DNA of 50,365 nt, taken from positions 1 to 50,365 of the IMG/VR virus record IMGVR_UViG_3300033149_001247; one strand, 5' to 3'. Under the pieces are notes generated by a model that searched no databases, had not been told where the DNA came from, and saw nothing but the letters and a program-made list of their open reading frames with translations. Positions 16,885 through 24,252 of the stretch are shown piece by piece (position 1 is the stretch's first letter; each line of letters begins with the position of its first letter). Source of the DNA: a virus. The position numbers and the translations under genes are program-made.

Positions 16885-16919
16885 CCCGCGGGTCAGAGCC
16901 GTACGTCCACTTCGCTACA
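16885..16919 (-). other. tRNA-Gln-like D and anticodon half (CUG)
   Basis: Minus-strand sequence TGTAGCGAAGTGGACG followed by CGG-CTCTGAC-CCG resembles the D arm and anticodon arm of a tRNA-Gln with anticodon CUG. No matching acceptor stem or TTCRA-type T loop follows; a GGTG/CACC hairpin with loop AGGACTA lies at 16859-16873 instead. It is probably a decayed or interrupted tRNA. Nothing else was identified in 16798-16969. Confidence 0.25.
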
Positions 16920-16969
16920 ATTGGAGGTTACCATATTCCTGCACTCAGTCTAAAAGATATCACACACAG

Positions 16970-17042
16970 TGGATCGACAGAGATTTGAACTCTGAACCCT
17001 CGGACCGCAAAACCGATGCTCTCCCGTTAGAGCTACCGACCC
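16970..17042 (-). tRNA. tRNA-Ala (UGC)
   Basis: A 73-nt cloverleaf: acceptor GGGTCGG/TCGATCC, D arm GCTC/GAGC, anticodon arm TCGGT-TTTGCGG-TCCGA (the pair next to the loop is T-T), T arm CAGAG-TTCAAAT-CTCTG, discriminator A. The anticodon is TGC. The acceptor has G3-T70, the known identity pair for alanyl-tRNA synthetase, which independently supports Ala. No encoded CCA. Confidence 0.85.
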
Positions 17043-17135
17043 ATTTATATCCACATTCAGTCCCATGTTCACATGGAGCCTACCTAGTTAGCAGAACATT
17101 ATAAAGTGTCCCTGGGCCTAGGCATTTGATAAAAG

Positions 17136-17450
17136 TTATTGATTCCTAACCTTGTAACACCTTTGGCTACTTGTCACTCTCTCGCCACCTAGCGCAGCTA
17201 CCATTGATGCCAATCCCGCTAGAACAAATGGCAACGCAGCTTCCCAAGTTAGTAACCAACAACTTTGTATTGCACCTAGCAAGAAAGCCCCCACCGGTAA
17301 GACTATTGCCAACCCCGCTACTATAAGATCTCTCTGATAAACTTCTAAGTCCTTTAGCTTGGGAAAATATTCTAACAATAGTCCTAGTACAAATGCTCCC
17401 GCTACCAAAATCTCTGCTTTGTCTGTCATTCCAACCAATATTTCACACAT
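17136..17450 (-). CDS. Holin-like membrane protein (three hydrophobic segments)
   Basis: 104 residues from ATG 17450, preceded by AGGAGG. Three hydrophobic segments are visible: around ILVAGAFVLGLLLEYF, LIVAGLAIVLPVGAFLLGAI and AALPFVLAGLASMVAAL, with a charged tail. The size and topology suit a class I holin. It has its own consensus promoter at 17473-17502, so it could be timed separately. An inner-membrane protein of other function cannot be excluded. Confidence 0.6.
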   Translation of the reverse strand: MCEILVGMTDKAEILVAGAFVLGLLLEYFPKLKDLEVYQRDLIVAGLAIVLPVGAFLLGAIQSCWLLTWEAALPFVLAGLASMVAALGGERVTSSQRCYKVRNQ

Positions 17451-17472
17451 AGTTTTGTTTCCTCCTACAATC

Positions 17473-17502
17473 ATTATACACTAAACTACCCTAATAAGTC
17501 AA
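17473..17502 (-). promoter_or_regulatory. Sigma-70 promoter before the holin-like gene
   Basis: Minus strand TTGACT (17497-17502), 18 bp spacer, TATAAT (17473-17478). The predicted start near 17466 leaves a short leader containing the AGGAGG ribosome site. Confidence 0.75.
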
Positions 17503-17510
17503 GCCTAACA

Positions 17511-18092
17511 TTACTTATTATTCTTCTCCCTCGCTACCCACGTATGCCTTCTACAATAACCAGTAGTGTTACCGTTAGTAATTCTATTTTCACACTCTTC
17601 TGCGGCGCAGATCCTGCCCTCGCTATACCGCGCCTGAATCTGTTCCTCTCTTACGTGACTACTTTTCCTTTGCCGCTTCTTACCATAAACCCTACGTCGT
17701 TCAGCAGTTAGAATATTATCTCTCTCGTACTTAACTCTCCATTTCTTATATTCTATAACTCTATTCTTGGAAGCCTTTTCCCAACATGGACAACGCTCAG
17801 TGCCAATATTAGTATCTGTCCGGGTCCACCTAAGTCGCATCTCTTTAGTACATAATTTACATGGCCACACAGAGGCCAGGCCCTCACTTGCTACAAGCAT
17901 CTTTAGCTCTTCTTCTGGCGCAGATAAACAAGGAGGATTCTCTGGACAACTGCCACAAAACTTCTTGTTCATTGAACAATGAACTGCATTAGGAGGTAAA
18001 TTGGCAACCTCTTCCCACCAGTTACTAGACCTAGACTTGCGCAATCCTATAGAGTTGGCATAGTCACTTACTAATGTCAAAATAAACTCCAT
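17511..18092 (-). CDS. Cys-rich zinc-binding protein
   Basis: 193 residues. Several Cys clusters are visible: CGSCPENPPC near residue 46, CKLC, CPCW, and a C-terminal CAAEECENR...GYCRRH that looks like a small treble-clef or gag-knuckle-type finger. A basic region (RRRVYGKKRQRKS) precedes it, suggesting nucleic-acid binding. It starts inside the end of a short membrane-peptide ORF. Not recognised further. Confidence 0.55.
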   Translation of the reverse strand: MEFILTLVSDYANSIGLRKSRSSNWWEEVANLPPNAVHCSMNKKFCGSCPENPPCLSAPEEELKMLVASEGLASVWPCKLCTKEMRLRWTRTDTNIGTERCPCWEKASKNRVIEYKKWRVKYERDNILTAERRRVYGKKRQRKSSHVREEQIQARYSEGRICAAEECENRITNGNTTGYCRRHTWVAREKNNK

Positions 18093-18184
18093 GTCCACAC
18101 GCCACACGAGATAAATGAATAGCCAATAATTCCCAAGATACAGACCAAGATAAACCAGTTAGCGTTATTTTTATTCTGTTCCAT
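18077..18184 (-). CDS. 35-residue single-span membrane peptide
   Basis: A short ORF of 35 residues beginning MEQNKNNANWFILVCILG with one hydrophobic helix (WFILVCILGIIGYSFIS). It overlaps the end of the upstream gene by 14 bp and the start of the downstream gene. No strong ribosome site, so translation is uncertain. Confidence 0.4.
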   Translation of the reverse strand: MEQNKNNANWFILVCILGIIGYSFISCGVWTWSLF

Positions 18185-18437
18185 TGTTAGTTCCTAGTGC
18201 ATCAGTTCCAAATATTTCTTTCACTTTGTCACTATTTGGTAACTTATCAATGGCTTTAAGAACGCTGGCTACCCATGTATTAAAAACTTCCATATTCTTT
18301 TCACTGAACATACCCAACACAGCCCATATGAAGTCCTCATAGGCATCACGCTGAGAAGTTAATAGTGCGTTTTCGGCCTCTAATATTCCAATGCACGTGT
18401 TGAGTAGTGCTAATTGAGACTTATTCTTATCTGTCAT
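18171..18437 (-). CDS. Small helical protein
   Basis: 88 residues from ATG 18437, which overlaps the TGA of the zinc-ribbon gene upstream (ATGA). The N-terminal half is a helix with LLNTCIGILEAENALL heptads; a second helical region follows. Not recognised. Confidence 0.55.
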   Translation of the reverse strand: MTDKNKSQLALLNTCIGILEAENALLTSQRDAYEDFIWAVLGMFSEKNMEVFNTWVASVLKAIDKLPNSDKVKEIFGTDALGTNNGTE

Positions 18438-18616
18438 TTCGCTTCCAATGGGTAGTCCTCGTAAGCAAATGTCCATATTGTCGGCTCGCACTTCTCTGTA
18501 AACTCTACCCGCTTGATTTGTCTCCACTTGTGGCCACACGCCCTGCATGTGCAGAACATGATGCTGTCAATTTCTAATACCGATATATCATCTGATTCGC
18601 ATACTGAACATTTCAT
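18434..18616 (-). CDS. Zinc-ribbon protein
   Basis: 60 residues. Two CxxC pairs (CSVC near the N-terminus and CRACGHKW) form a rubredoxin-type zinc ribbon resembling small phage transcription-factor-like ribbons. It overlaps the genes on both sides by 4 bp. Confidence 0.6.
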   Translation of the reverse strand: MKCSVCESDDISVLEIDSIMFCTCRACGHKWRQIKRVEFTEKCEPTIWTFAYEDYPLEAK

Positions 18617-19203
18617 GGTTTCGCCTCCAATGCATCGGACAGCTCAGTCATCAGTTGCCTTGCTTCTATGGTCGCATCGGCACTAAAGCTGCTACTGATT
18701 GAATTCGCAAGCAGGGAAAGGAAAAGCTGCGCCTTTCTCCTTGGCTGGCCGCCCAGCAATACCTTTTCGATCCCCCGCAGCCGCTTCAACTCTGCTTGCA
18801 TATCCTCGATCCACTCAATCGCATGTGGCACACATTGAGGCCCGTGCGCCGGACATTCGGGAATAGCATCAAGTACCCTGTCACATTCCGTCAAAAGTTT
18901 ATCCGTTACGTCTAGTAGCTCCTCTGCGCATCGAGGACAGAAGCCGCGTATCGCATTCCGTGGCCTAACGCCGCGCTTGCAGTTGGCACATTCTATCATC
19001 GTGTGAAGTTCGGCTCGAACGTATTCAATAGCACCGACCTCTGGCTCACTCTCCCATGTCACCGCGCCCAGCATATCACGATGCAAATAGATTCGTTCTG
19101 GCAATTCTCTCATCTCATCCTCCAATATCGGTGCTTCGTCATTCCGTAAATAGTCGGGAGCCTCCGTTATGACAAAGTCGCCCCAATGCCCTGGGACTAG
19201 CAT
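18613..19203 (-). CDS. Accessory protein with PERIYL domain and zinc ribbon
   Basis: 196 residues from ATG 19203 (AGGAGG 8 bp upstream). Residues near 35-65 contain LPERIYLHRD...GAVTWE...IEYVRAE, a recurrent phage domain also seen in 20591-20896. A zinc ribbon follows (CANCKRG...CPRCAEE) and then helical sequence (MQAELKRLRGIEKVL). The gene belongs to the visibly G+C-rich block. Function unknown. Confidence 0.55.
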   Translation of the reverse strand: MLVPGHWGDFVITEAPDYLRNDEAPILEDEMRELPERIYLHRDMLGAVTWESEPEVGAIEYVRAELHTMIECANCKRGVRPRNAIRGFCPRCAEELLDVTDKLLTECDRVLDAIPECPAHGPQCVPHAIEWIEDMQAELKRLRGIEKVLLGGQPRRKAQLFLSLLANSISSSFSADATIEARQLMTELSDALEAKP

Positions 19204-19215
19204 CACGGCCACCTC

Positions 19216-19389
19216 CTACCAATCCTCGTCAATAATGGCGTCGCAAATCGGACACCTACCTTTGCTGTCATTGATGCAATCCATGCAAAATGGGCCAGCG
19301 TCGCACTCGTCACAATAGATTGAATCCTCACCTTTGCCTGCCCTACCAGTTGCCTCGCCGCATTTGCAACACGTTTCTATCTCGCTCAT
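19216..19389 (-). CDS. RING/FYVE-like zinc protein
   Basis: 57 residues from ATG 19389, which overlaps the stop of the gene upstream (ATGA). Cysteine pairs CCKCG, YCDECD, FCMDC and CPIC give a cross-brace-like double zinc pattern. Not recognised further. Confidence 0.55.
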   Translation of the reverse strand: MSEIETCCKCGEATGRAGKGEDSIYCDECDAGPFCMDCINDSKGRCPICDAIIDEDW

Positions 19390-19724
19390 TCCCATTTCTC
19401 TCCGACCCATACGGGCCACTCATCACTCCCCACATTTCGCCAGCCGTCCTTGTCGAATCCCAGCGCCACAATATCAGCCTCGCTCAATGCGTACAGGTTG
19501 CCGCCGCCACGCATCCAATACACCGCCTCTGCCGCATCTAGCGCCCAGTCCGCAGGCTCATCGGCTATCGCGTTCCAGCCGTCGTAACCCATGCCAGCTT
19601 CCAGGCGGTTGTAGGCCACACACGCCACGTCATGGCCAGCAGATGGGACGACGCCGACTTCACCAGTTACAATGCGGGCGACCATATAGATGACTGTGTA
19701 GGCGATGAGCGCGGCGTTAGTCAT
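19386..19724 (-). CDS. Possible SleB-like cell-wall hydrolase, membrane-anchored
   Basis: 112 residues. The N-terminal ~20 residues are hydrophobic (ALIAYTVIYMVARIV) and could be a signal anchor. The following GEVG (E22), VACVAYNRLEAG and LYALSEADIVALGF resemble SleB/CwlJ-type hydrolases, where the Glu after the first helix is catalytic. The domain is short for the family. Two 34-residue membrane peptides lie directly upstream, so lysis is a reasonable guess. It could also be an unrelated small protein. Confidence 0.45.
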   Translation of the reverse strand: MTNAALIAYTVIYMVARIVTGEVGVVPSAGHDVACVAYNRLEAGMGYDGWNAIADEPADWALDAAEAVYWMRGGGNLYALSEADIVALGFDKDGWRNVGSDEWPVWVGEKWE

Positions 19725-19821
19725 CGGTGGTTGCCTCTAGCAACAACCCCACTATTATTCCCGTTGAAAGTCCGAATACAAAGCCACATGCCGCCGCTAT
19801 CAGCACCCCAAGCAGTATCAC
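19717..19821 (-). CDS. 34-residue membrane peptide
   Basis: GTG start with AGGGGG 9 bp upstream. Nearly the whole peptide is one hydrophobic helix (ILLGVLIAAACGFVFGLS...), ending in EATTDD. It overlaps the hydrolase-like gene by 8 bp. Possibly a mini-holin or lysis accessory. Confidence 0.5.
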   Translation of the reverse strand: MILLGVLIAAACGFVFGLSTGIIVGLLLEATTDD

Positions 19822-19845
19822 GCTTCACTTCCCCCTCTCATTATA

Positions 19846-19950
19846 CTAGTCATCGCGATAAACCTCGTCTATCCACAACCATGCCATAGCAATCATACCC
19901 ACTATCGCCATGCCCAGGCAAATGAGCAATCCGAATTCTCTATCAGTCAT
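19846..19950 (-). CDS. 34-residue membrane peptide
   Basis: ATG start, sequence MTDREFGLLICLGMAIVG then a single membrane span ending in WIDEVYRDD. It overlaps the upstream gene by 8 bp and precedes the other 34-residue membrane peptide by 24 bp. Both have acidic C-termini. Confidence 0.5.
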   Translation of the reverse strand: MTDREFGLLICLGMAIVGMIAMAWLWIDEVYRDD

Positions 19951-20149
19951 CGGGCGTATCCAAAAGCAAGCCTAGCAGCCTCTGTATTCGTCGCTCTCTC
20001 ACCCAAGCAAATGTATTAGCTGCGATTTCTGCACCATGTGCGGCTACTTCTTCAGGATCACACCCGTGTGCCCGGAGATACTTGTCCACATCCTCTTCGG
20101 TTGCGTTGTATCCAAAGTTTGATCCGCTCATGCTCCTGTTATCACTCAT
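19943..20149 (-). CDS. Hypothetical protein
   Basis: 68 residues, acidic N-terminal half (NATEEDVDKYLRAHG) and a helical C-terminal half (ERRIQRLLGLLL). ATG 20149 overlaps the TGA of the ORF upstream. Not recognised. Confidence 0.5.
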   Translation of the reverse strand: MSDNRSMSGSNFGYNATEEDVDKYLRAHGCDPEEVAAHGAEIAANTFAWVRERRIQRLLGLLLDTPDD

Positions 20150-20307
20150 TGGCCAGTCTCCCTCAGCATCCTATTGATTTCGTCCCAGATCGGCCCCGCC
20201 TCTGGTAGCTCTCCCACAATGCGCACTCCGTCTAGTCGCTCAAACAGGTCACGCATCTCTAGCCAGTCAGCCTTAAAAGCACGCTTCAACGCAGGCGACC
20301 ATCTCAC
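20146..20307 (-). CDS. Hypothetical protein, start uncertain
   Basis: 53 residues from GTG 20307, ending ...WDEINRMLRETGQ. The frame stays open upstream to about 20382 (with WLLKDNVENVSIGRLL) but has no ATG, GTG or TTG there, so a non-standard start such as CTG, or a shorter protein, must be assumed. The stop overlaps the next start (ATGA). Confidence 0.45.
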   Translation of the reverse strand: MRWSPALKRAFKADWLEMRDLFERLDGVRIVGELPEAGPIWDEINRMLRETGQ

Positions 20308-20354
20308 ATCATCAGTGAGCAGCCTCCCTATTGAGACATTCTCAACATTGTCTT

Positions 20355-20591
20355 TCAGCAGCCACCTATGCTCACTCGCGTTTCACTCTCCTCTTCTCCG
20401 CAAATACTCTTCGCGTAACATGTCTTATGCCACGTCGTCCTGACTAGATGCGGAAATGGCACAAGGTCGCAATGACAAACCTCTTCCGTCCACAACAAAT
20501 CCGCTAGGGCAACCGTGGCGCAATTACGGCCACAGCCAGGGCAATTGCCTGACCAGTCGTGGGCAATACTTCTTCCCCATTTCTCGTCCAT
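20355..20591 (-). CDS. Cys-rich small protein
   Basis: 78 residues with CPGCGRNC near the N-terminus, CHCD in the middle and further Cys at KTCYAKSIC. Probably zinc-binding. It overlaps the PERIYL gene by one base (TAATG). Not recognised. Confidence 0.5.
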   Translation of the reverse strand: MDEKWGRSIAHDWSGNCPGCGRNCATVALADLLWTEEVCHCDLVPFPHLVRTTWHKTCYAKSICGEEESETRVSIGGC

Positions 20592-20896
20592 TATTCACTC
20601 TCCCCGTTTTCCTCTACCGTTTCTGAATCTTCGAGAAAGGCGGTTTCGGCGTATGCTATGCGCGGTTGAATCTCTTTTGGCTCATCTTGCCAGCCCGTCC
20701 AGTCATCGCCCCAGAATAACGCCAATCTCAGCGCCTCCCGTAATCTCACCGCCACATCCCGCCGCACGTACTCGATGTCGCTTTTGTCAATACGGTCAAC
20801 GCACCAGGTCACGCCTTCAAGATCGCTAATGCTTTCCACTGGCTCCTCCCATGCATCCAGTCCTATCTGCAAATAGATTCGCTCAGGAGCTTCCAT
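20591..20896 (-). CDS. PERIYL-domain accessory protein
   Basis: 101 residues. APERIYLQIG, VTWCVDRI and DIEYVRRD give the same small domain as in 18613-19203, followed by a helix (LREALRLALFW) and an acidic tail. Such proteins are frequent in siphophage accessory regions; function unknown. Confidence 0.6.
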   Translation of the reverse strand: MEAPERIYLQIGLDAWEEPVESISDLEGVTWCVDRIDKSDIEYVRRDVAVRLREALRLALFWGDDWTGWQDEPKEIQPRIAYAETAFLEDSETVEENGESE

Positions 20897-21293
20897 CGGT
20901 ATCCTCCTCTAGCCATGCGGTTTCGTCAATCACCGTGCCAGCCGCCCATCTTGCGTCGTCCAGCACCATGACATCAAGATTCGTCACTGGCCGATTGCTA
21001 GACAGTTTTCTCGATATTAGTCCAGCCGCTTTCACTAGCACCACGAGCACATCACGCTCTGTCACCGCCGCCTCCAACACGCGGGGAAGGTCTGTGCGGG
21101 CGTTAACGCAAAACATCACGTCATAGATGCTAACTAGCGGATCCTCAATGGCATATATTAACGCCAAGCGATCAACTTTGAGCCGCGTTAATATCTCGCT
21201 TGTTTTAGACGTGCCCTCAGAGAAATACCATTCTCCCCCTGTCGCCGCCTCGCAGTACGCTCGGATTTCGTCAGCCGTTCGCTGCTCAGTCAT
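20883..21293 (-). CDS. Ead/Ea22-like accessory protein
   Basis: 136 residues from ATG 21293, with GGAGGAG directly upstream. IRAYCEAATGGEWYF and VNARTDLPRVLEAA match the common phage pattern 'CEAATPGPW ... ARTDLPxLL' of Ead/Ea22-like proteins. The C-terminus is acidic. Function in the family is unclear. Confidence 0.6.
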   Translation of the reverse strand: MTEQRTADEIRAYCEAATGGEWYFSEGTSKTSEILTRLKVDRLALIYAIEDPLVSIYDVMFCVNARTDLPRVLEAAVTERDVLVVLVKAAGLISRKLSSNRPVTNLDVMVLDDARWAAGTVIDETAWLEEDTDGSS

Positions 21294-21516
21294 CGCTCCT
21301 CCTCCGTTCCCATATCCACCATCGCACCCGCGCCGGTATGTCAATTATTGCCCACCACAGAAGCCGCCTCAGCGGAATGTTCATGCACACGTAGCCCCGC
21401 GCCTCTCCGTCGCAGTAACCGACTAGCCCCTCCTCAATCCAATCAGCCGGCGTCCCGTCCGGCCATTCATCGGCGTCCCCCATCTCGTAGACTTCGAGTA
21501 GTGCGTATCGCCACAC
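21286..21516 (-). CDS. Hypothetical protein with hydrophobic C-terminal segment
   Basis: 76 residues. Acidic N-terminal half, then a Trp-rich hydrophobic segment (LRRLLWWAIIDIPARVRWWIW) reported here by its core LLWWAIIDIPA, and a basic end. It may associate with the membrane. Not recognised. Confidence 0.5.
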   Translation of the reverse strand: MWRYALLEVYEMGDADEWPDGTPADWIEEGLVGYCDGEARGYVCMNIPLRRLLWWAIIDIPARVRWWIWERRRSDD

Positions 21517-21517
21517 G

Positions 21518-21877
21518 TTATACGTCCTCCCATTCTGTCACATACCCGCCGCTCTCATACCGGTATGATTCGCCGCCACGTGACAAGGCCCGTCTCAACG
21601 TCTTGATAGCCTCTCCATTCTCAATCATCTTCTTCGTAACACGAATCAGGCACCAGGATTCTATGTTCGCCTCGTTGTATTTCTCGATATCACCGTAATA
21701 CCGGTTCAATTTGTGGTGCCCGAAGCCCTCAACTTCCAGCAATACCCGCTGCGGCACGAAGGCAAAGTCGGCCCGCCACTTGCGCAACTCGTGCCACTTG
21801 AACTCACGCATGTAGCCAGTTATTCCTGCCGCGCGAAGGTGCAGATCCATTGTCGCCTCTAGGTCAGATTGTGTCAT
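21518..21877 (-). CDS. Vsr/DUF559-like PD-(D/E)xK endonuclease
   Basis: 119 residues. HELRKWRADFAF (D37) followed by VLLEVEGFG (E48, E50) gives the D...ExE core of very-short-patch-repair-like nucleases. Then EKYNEANIESWCLIRVT and a helix with GEAIKTLRRAL, typical of phage members of this superfamily. It probably nicks or cleaves DNA or Holliday junction-like structures; the substrate is unknown. ATG 21877 overlaps the membrane-peptide gene upstream. Confidence 0.7.
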   Translation of the reverse strand: MTQSDLEATMDLHLRAAGITGYMREFKWHELRKWRADFAFVPQRVLLEVEGFGHHKLNRYYGDIEKYNEANIESWCLIRVTKKMIENGEAIKTLRRALSRGGESYRYESGGYVTEWEDV

Positions 21878-22014
21878 CGCATCCCTCCCAGTATCGCGCC
21901 CCAGATCGCCAGTGCCCCAGCCACATTGCCAGCAAGCAGCTTTCTAACAATACTATTCTCTCCAGTCTCAATAGGCTCCCGTGGAATCCCGCAAATGAAT
22001 AGATTAGCTTTCAT
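21874..22014 (-). CDS. 46-residue membrane peptide
   Basis: Sequence MKANLFICGIPREPIETG then a C-terminal hydrophobic helix (NVAGALAIWGAILGG). ATGA overlaps link it to both neighbours. Function unknown. Confidence 0.5.
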   Translation of the reverse strand: MKANLFICGIPREPIETGENSIVRKLLAGNVAGALAIWGAILGGMR

Positions 22015-22172
22015 CGCTGCCTCTTATCATGCTTCCGATTCCATCTTTTTATATCTTCTACCGCTTGGCGATAGTTTATCTCATGCAGTTCTTGAGCTTT
22101 ATTAACACGTCCATTATCCTTAAAAAGACCGGTGAGGCCGAACAGAAATATCAATATTAACACTATTTCCAC
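22011..22172 (-). CDS. 53-residue protein with N-terminal membrane span
   Basis: GTG start with AGGAG 8 bp upstream. The N-terminus VEIVLILIFLFGLTGLF is a membrane span; the rest is a charged helix (AVEDIKRWNRKHDKR). The topology resembles small i-spanin-like or anchor proteins, but no partner is visible. Confidence 0.55.
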   Translation of the reverse strand: MEIVLILIFLFGLTGLFKDNGRVNKAQELHEINYRQAVEDIKRWNRKHDKRQR

Positions 22173-22197
22173 GTGAGTTCTCCTACAATAGACATCA

Positions 22198-22482
22198 TTA
22201 ACTCCTATACTTGGCTCTTTGGCCAGTAATTCTACATGTAGTTCTTTTTAACTTTGATTTCATACGTCTCTTGGCCTTTCTTAGGGTTAACATCATAGTA
22301 TGCTGAGACTTCCTTCTAGCTACTCTAATCTTCCAATATGGACGAGAGGGCCTAGTAAGCCTACGCAACTTAGCGTGAGAAGGCTTTCGCTTCATCCATC
22401 TTAAGATAGCATTATTGCGCGGATTATGACGACTTGAGAACGGAACAAGTTTGCCATCTATTCTGGTTAATGTTCCAGTCAT
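22198..22482 (-). CDS. Highly basic small protein
   Basis: 94 residues, about one third Arg or Lys, especially in RRLTRPSRPYWKIRVARRKS and RKAKRRMKSKLKR. Such composition suggests DNA or RNA binding. Not recognised. Confidence 0.55.
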   Translation of the reverse strand: MTGTLTRIDGKLVPFSSRHNPRNNAILRWMKRKPSHAKLRRLTRPSRPYWKIRVARRKSQHTMMLTLRKAKRRMKSKLKRTTCRITGQRAKYRS

Positions 22483-22486
22483 TATA

Positions 22487-22705
22487 TTACCTCTTATTCT
22501 GTATATGTGTAATTAGCCATAACAGCGTTACTACATCACGGTTATGCTGTTCTAATATCTTTGCCAGCGGTTGCAAGATATCATCAATGAACACAGCCTC
22601 TAGTTTATCAGGGTCTTGTTCAAAGGCCAATGCTTCCATATCCAATAGTTGATGTGCCGCTAATTGATAAGCATCTATCTCTGCTTCTGTCATTGGTATA
22701 CCCAT
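22487..22705 (-). CDS. Hypothetical helical protein
   Basis: 72 residues with GAGGAGAG before ATG 22705. Acidic helices (EAEIDAYQLAAHQLLDME, ILQPLAKILEQHN). Not recognised. Confidence 0.55.
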   Translation of the reverse strand: MGIPMTEAEIDAYQLAAHQLLDMEALAFEQDPDKLEAVFIDDILQPLAKILEQHNRDVVTLLWLITHIQNKR

Positions 22706-22715
22706 AATTCTCTCC

Positions 22716-22802
22716 TCACTTGCATAATTCGGCTAAGAAATAACCTAATCCCATGCCAATTAGTATTTTGAATGCCCATGTTAACCATTCGTGCTTGCTC
22801 AT
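22716..22802 (-). CDS. 28-residue membrane peptide
   Basis: MSKHEWLTWAFKILIGMG followed by LGYFLAELCK, a single short membrane helix. No strong ribosome site; kept because it fills the gap between two genes in the same orientation. Confidence 0.35.
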   Translation of the reverse strand: MSKHEWLTWAFKILIGMGLGYFLAELCK

Positions 22803-22814
22803 TATGTTTTTTCC

Positions 22815-23204
22815 CTAACAATTACTATTCATAAAAGTAAACTCAGTTCCACATATCGGGCATAGATGTGTTTCTTCCCAATCTACCGGATGACCGCCAA
22901 ACTCATATGCCTTCCATGAATTATAAACAGGTGTAGTGCTGCTAATCATACTATTTTTATCATCATCTTCACCCGCGCCATCCCATCCACAATTAGGACA
23001 ATCAAACTCTGTCATCTGATAGTATTCATGCTTACAAATGGCGCAGCGAGCAAACCATTCTGGAATAGGATATAGTCCTTTGAATTTACCATCCCATTCA
23101 GGATTATGCTCTAGTCTCGTAATCTTTTCACAGCCAGGACAATACCAATATCTTGTCTCTGCGAGATAATGTTTCTGCCTAGGTAGCCACCAAGTCTTTT
23201 CCAT
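22815..23204 (-). CDS. Multi-zinc-ribbon protein
   Basis: 129 residues with four CxxC pairs: CPGC, CAIC, CPNCG and CPICG, enough for two zinc sites. The sequence between is Trp/Tyr-rich. Possibly a nucleic-acid-binding or adaptor protein; not recognised. Confidence 0.6.
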   Translation of the reverse strand: MEKTWWLPRQKHYLAETRYWYCPGCEKITRLEHNPEWDGKFKGLYPIPEWFARCAICKHEYYQMTEFDCPNCGWDGAGEDDDKNSMISSTTPVYNSWKAYEFGGHPVDWEETHLCPICGTEFTFMNSNC

Positions 23205-23206
23205 AG

Positions 23207-23470
23207 CTATTCTGCCATCACAATGCCAAACTGATTACTATATTCTTCCAATGGATACCACTTGTTATACTGGCTCATTTCCTCAGCCGTAAATGGCTCA
23301 CACTTAGGGGCCAGTATTAACCAAAATGGGCCAAGTATCTCGCACATTTCTTCTTTAGTATATGGTCTATCTAGCCAGTAACCCTTTCCAGTAGCATCAG
23401 TAAAGATTCCTCTTCGCCCTTTGTTACACCAGTCTACTGTTAAGAAATAATGTACTATTTCAGTTGTCAT
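23207..23470 (-). CDS. Hypothetical protein
   Basis: 87 residues from ATG 23470, overlapping the upstream gene by 11 bp. Beta-rich start (EIVHYFLTVDWCNKG) and a helix-rich centre (TKEEMCEILGPFW). Not recognised. Confidence 0.5.
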   Translation of the reverse strand: MTTEIVHYFLTVDWCNKGRRGIFTDATGKGYWLDRPYTKEEMCEILGPFWLILAPKCEPFTAEEMSQYNKWYPLEEYSNQFGIVMAE

Positions 23471-23765
23471 CTTCTTCTCCAAACATTCGTTTATAAGCTT
23501 CTAACACCAATTCTGCCACAGCTTCTTTCATTCCTGGGCCATTGGGAACTAATTGACCAGAGAGGCAAAACATATAGTCATCTTCATCAACGTTAGTATT
23601 GATACATTCTAACGATACCAGACCAGTGCCGAGTTCTTCAACTTCAAACTTAGCCCCAGCATTGATAAGTTTCTTGGCCATATCGCCAGTAGCTTGGCCT
23701 ACTTGAATATTGGCATCTGTTTTGCGTCCGTTAGGACGAAGATATTGTGTAAAGGGGATTAGCAT
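23460..23765 (-). CDS. Conserved phage protein (PNG...GAKFEVE...LVPNGPG type)
   Basis: 101 residues. PFTQYLRPNGR, KLINAGAKFEVEELGTGLVSLE and LVPNGPGMKEAV match a small protein family seen in many phages and prophages. Function unknown; the order of beta strands suggests a compact alpha/beta domain. Confidence 0.6.
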   Translation of the reverse strand: MLIPFTQYLRPNGRKTDANIQVGQATGDMAKKLINAGAKFEVEELGTGLVSLECINTNVDEDDYMFCLSGQLVPNGPGMKEAVAELVLEAYKRMFGEEDDN

Positions 23766-23984
23766 TTATGTCGCCCCCCTCTCTGCCAACTCCAGGCCGT
23801 CGAAGTTGGCGCTGTTGGGATTGATCTTGATGATCTGGCCATCGCGCTCGAATGTCCAGGTATCGCCCACGTCGCATGGGGTATAGGTCACCAACCAGAT
23901 CTCTTCCGTTGTCATCTGCCACATACGCGAACTTGAATTCATGAAAATTCGCACCTTGTCGCCCTCGCCGATTCCTCTAGCCAT
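23766..23984 (-). CDS. Small beta-rich protein
   Basis: 72 residues starting MARGIGEGDKVRIFM, an SH3-like opening strand, followed by WLVTYTP and TWTFERDGQIIKI. Not recognised. It belongs to the second G+C-richer stretch. Confidence 0.5.
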   Translation of the reverse strand: MARGIGEGDKVRIFMNSSSRMWQMTTEEIWLVTYTPCDVGDTWTFERDGQIIKINPNSANFDGLELAERGAT

Positions 23985-24252
23985 TGGCCGCCTCCTTGAT
24001 TGCCTTGGTTAGGTTATGCACAAGCTCGTCACGTATCGGCCACTCCAATTCGCCGTCATGTCCTGAGCCTAGCGCGTCTATTGGCAGACTAGCGATAGCC
24101 TCTCTCGCCGTTTCGATAGCCGTCACAAGCGCCGCTATCTGCGTGTCTTTGATCGCTATCTGCGCGTCCCTGGTCTGGAGCATATCATGCTGACACCGAA
24201 TGCGATTGACCAACTGCTTCTTGGTAACGTCTCTGTACTGTAGCGGTCTCAT
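23977..24252 (-). CDS. Coiled-coil accessory protein
   Basis: 91 residues. A central coiled coil includes KDTQIAALV, also found as KDAQIAALV in the neighbour 24249-24530, and both end in a similar AIKEA tail. The two genes therefore share a partial duplication. Function unknown. Confidence 0.5.
   Translation of the reverse strand: MRPLQYRDVTKKQLVNRIRCQHDMLQTRDAQIAIKDTQIAALVTAIETAREAIASLPIDALGSGHDGELEWPIRDELVHNLTKAIKEAANG

Noticed and set aside
19290-21698. Several plus-strand open frames of 80-120 codons in the G+C-rich region
   Set aside because: All are antisense to well-packed minus-strand genes with overlapping stops and starts; G+C-rich DNA gives long chance frames.
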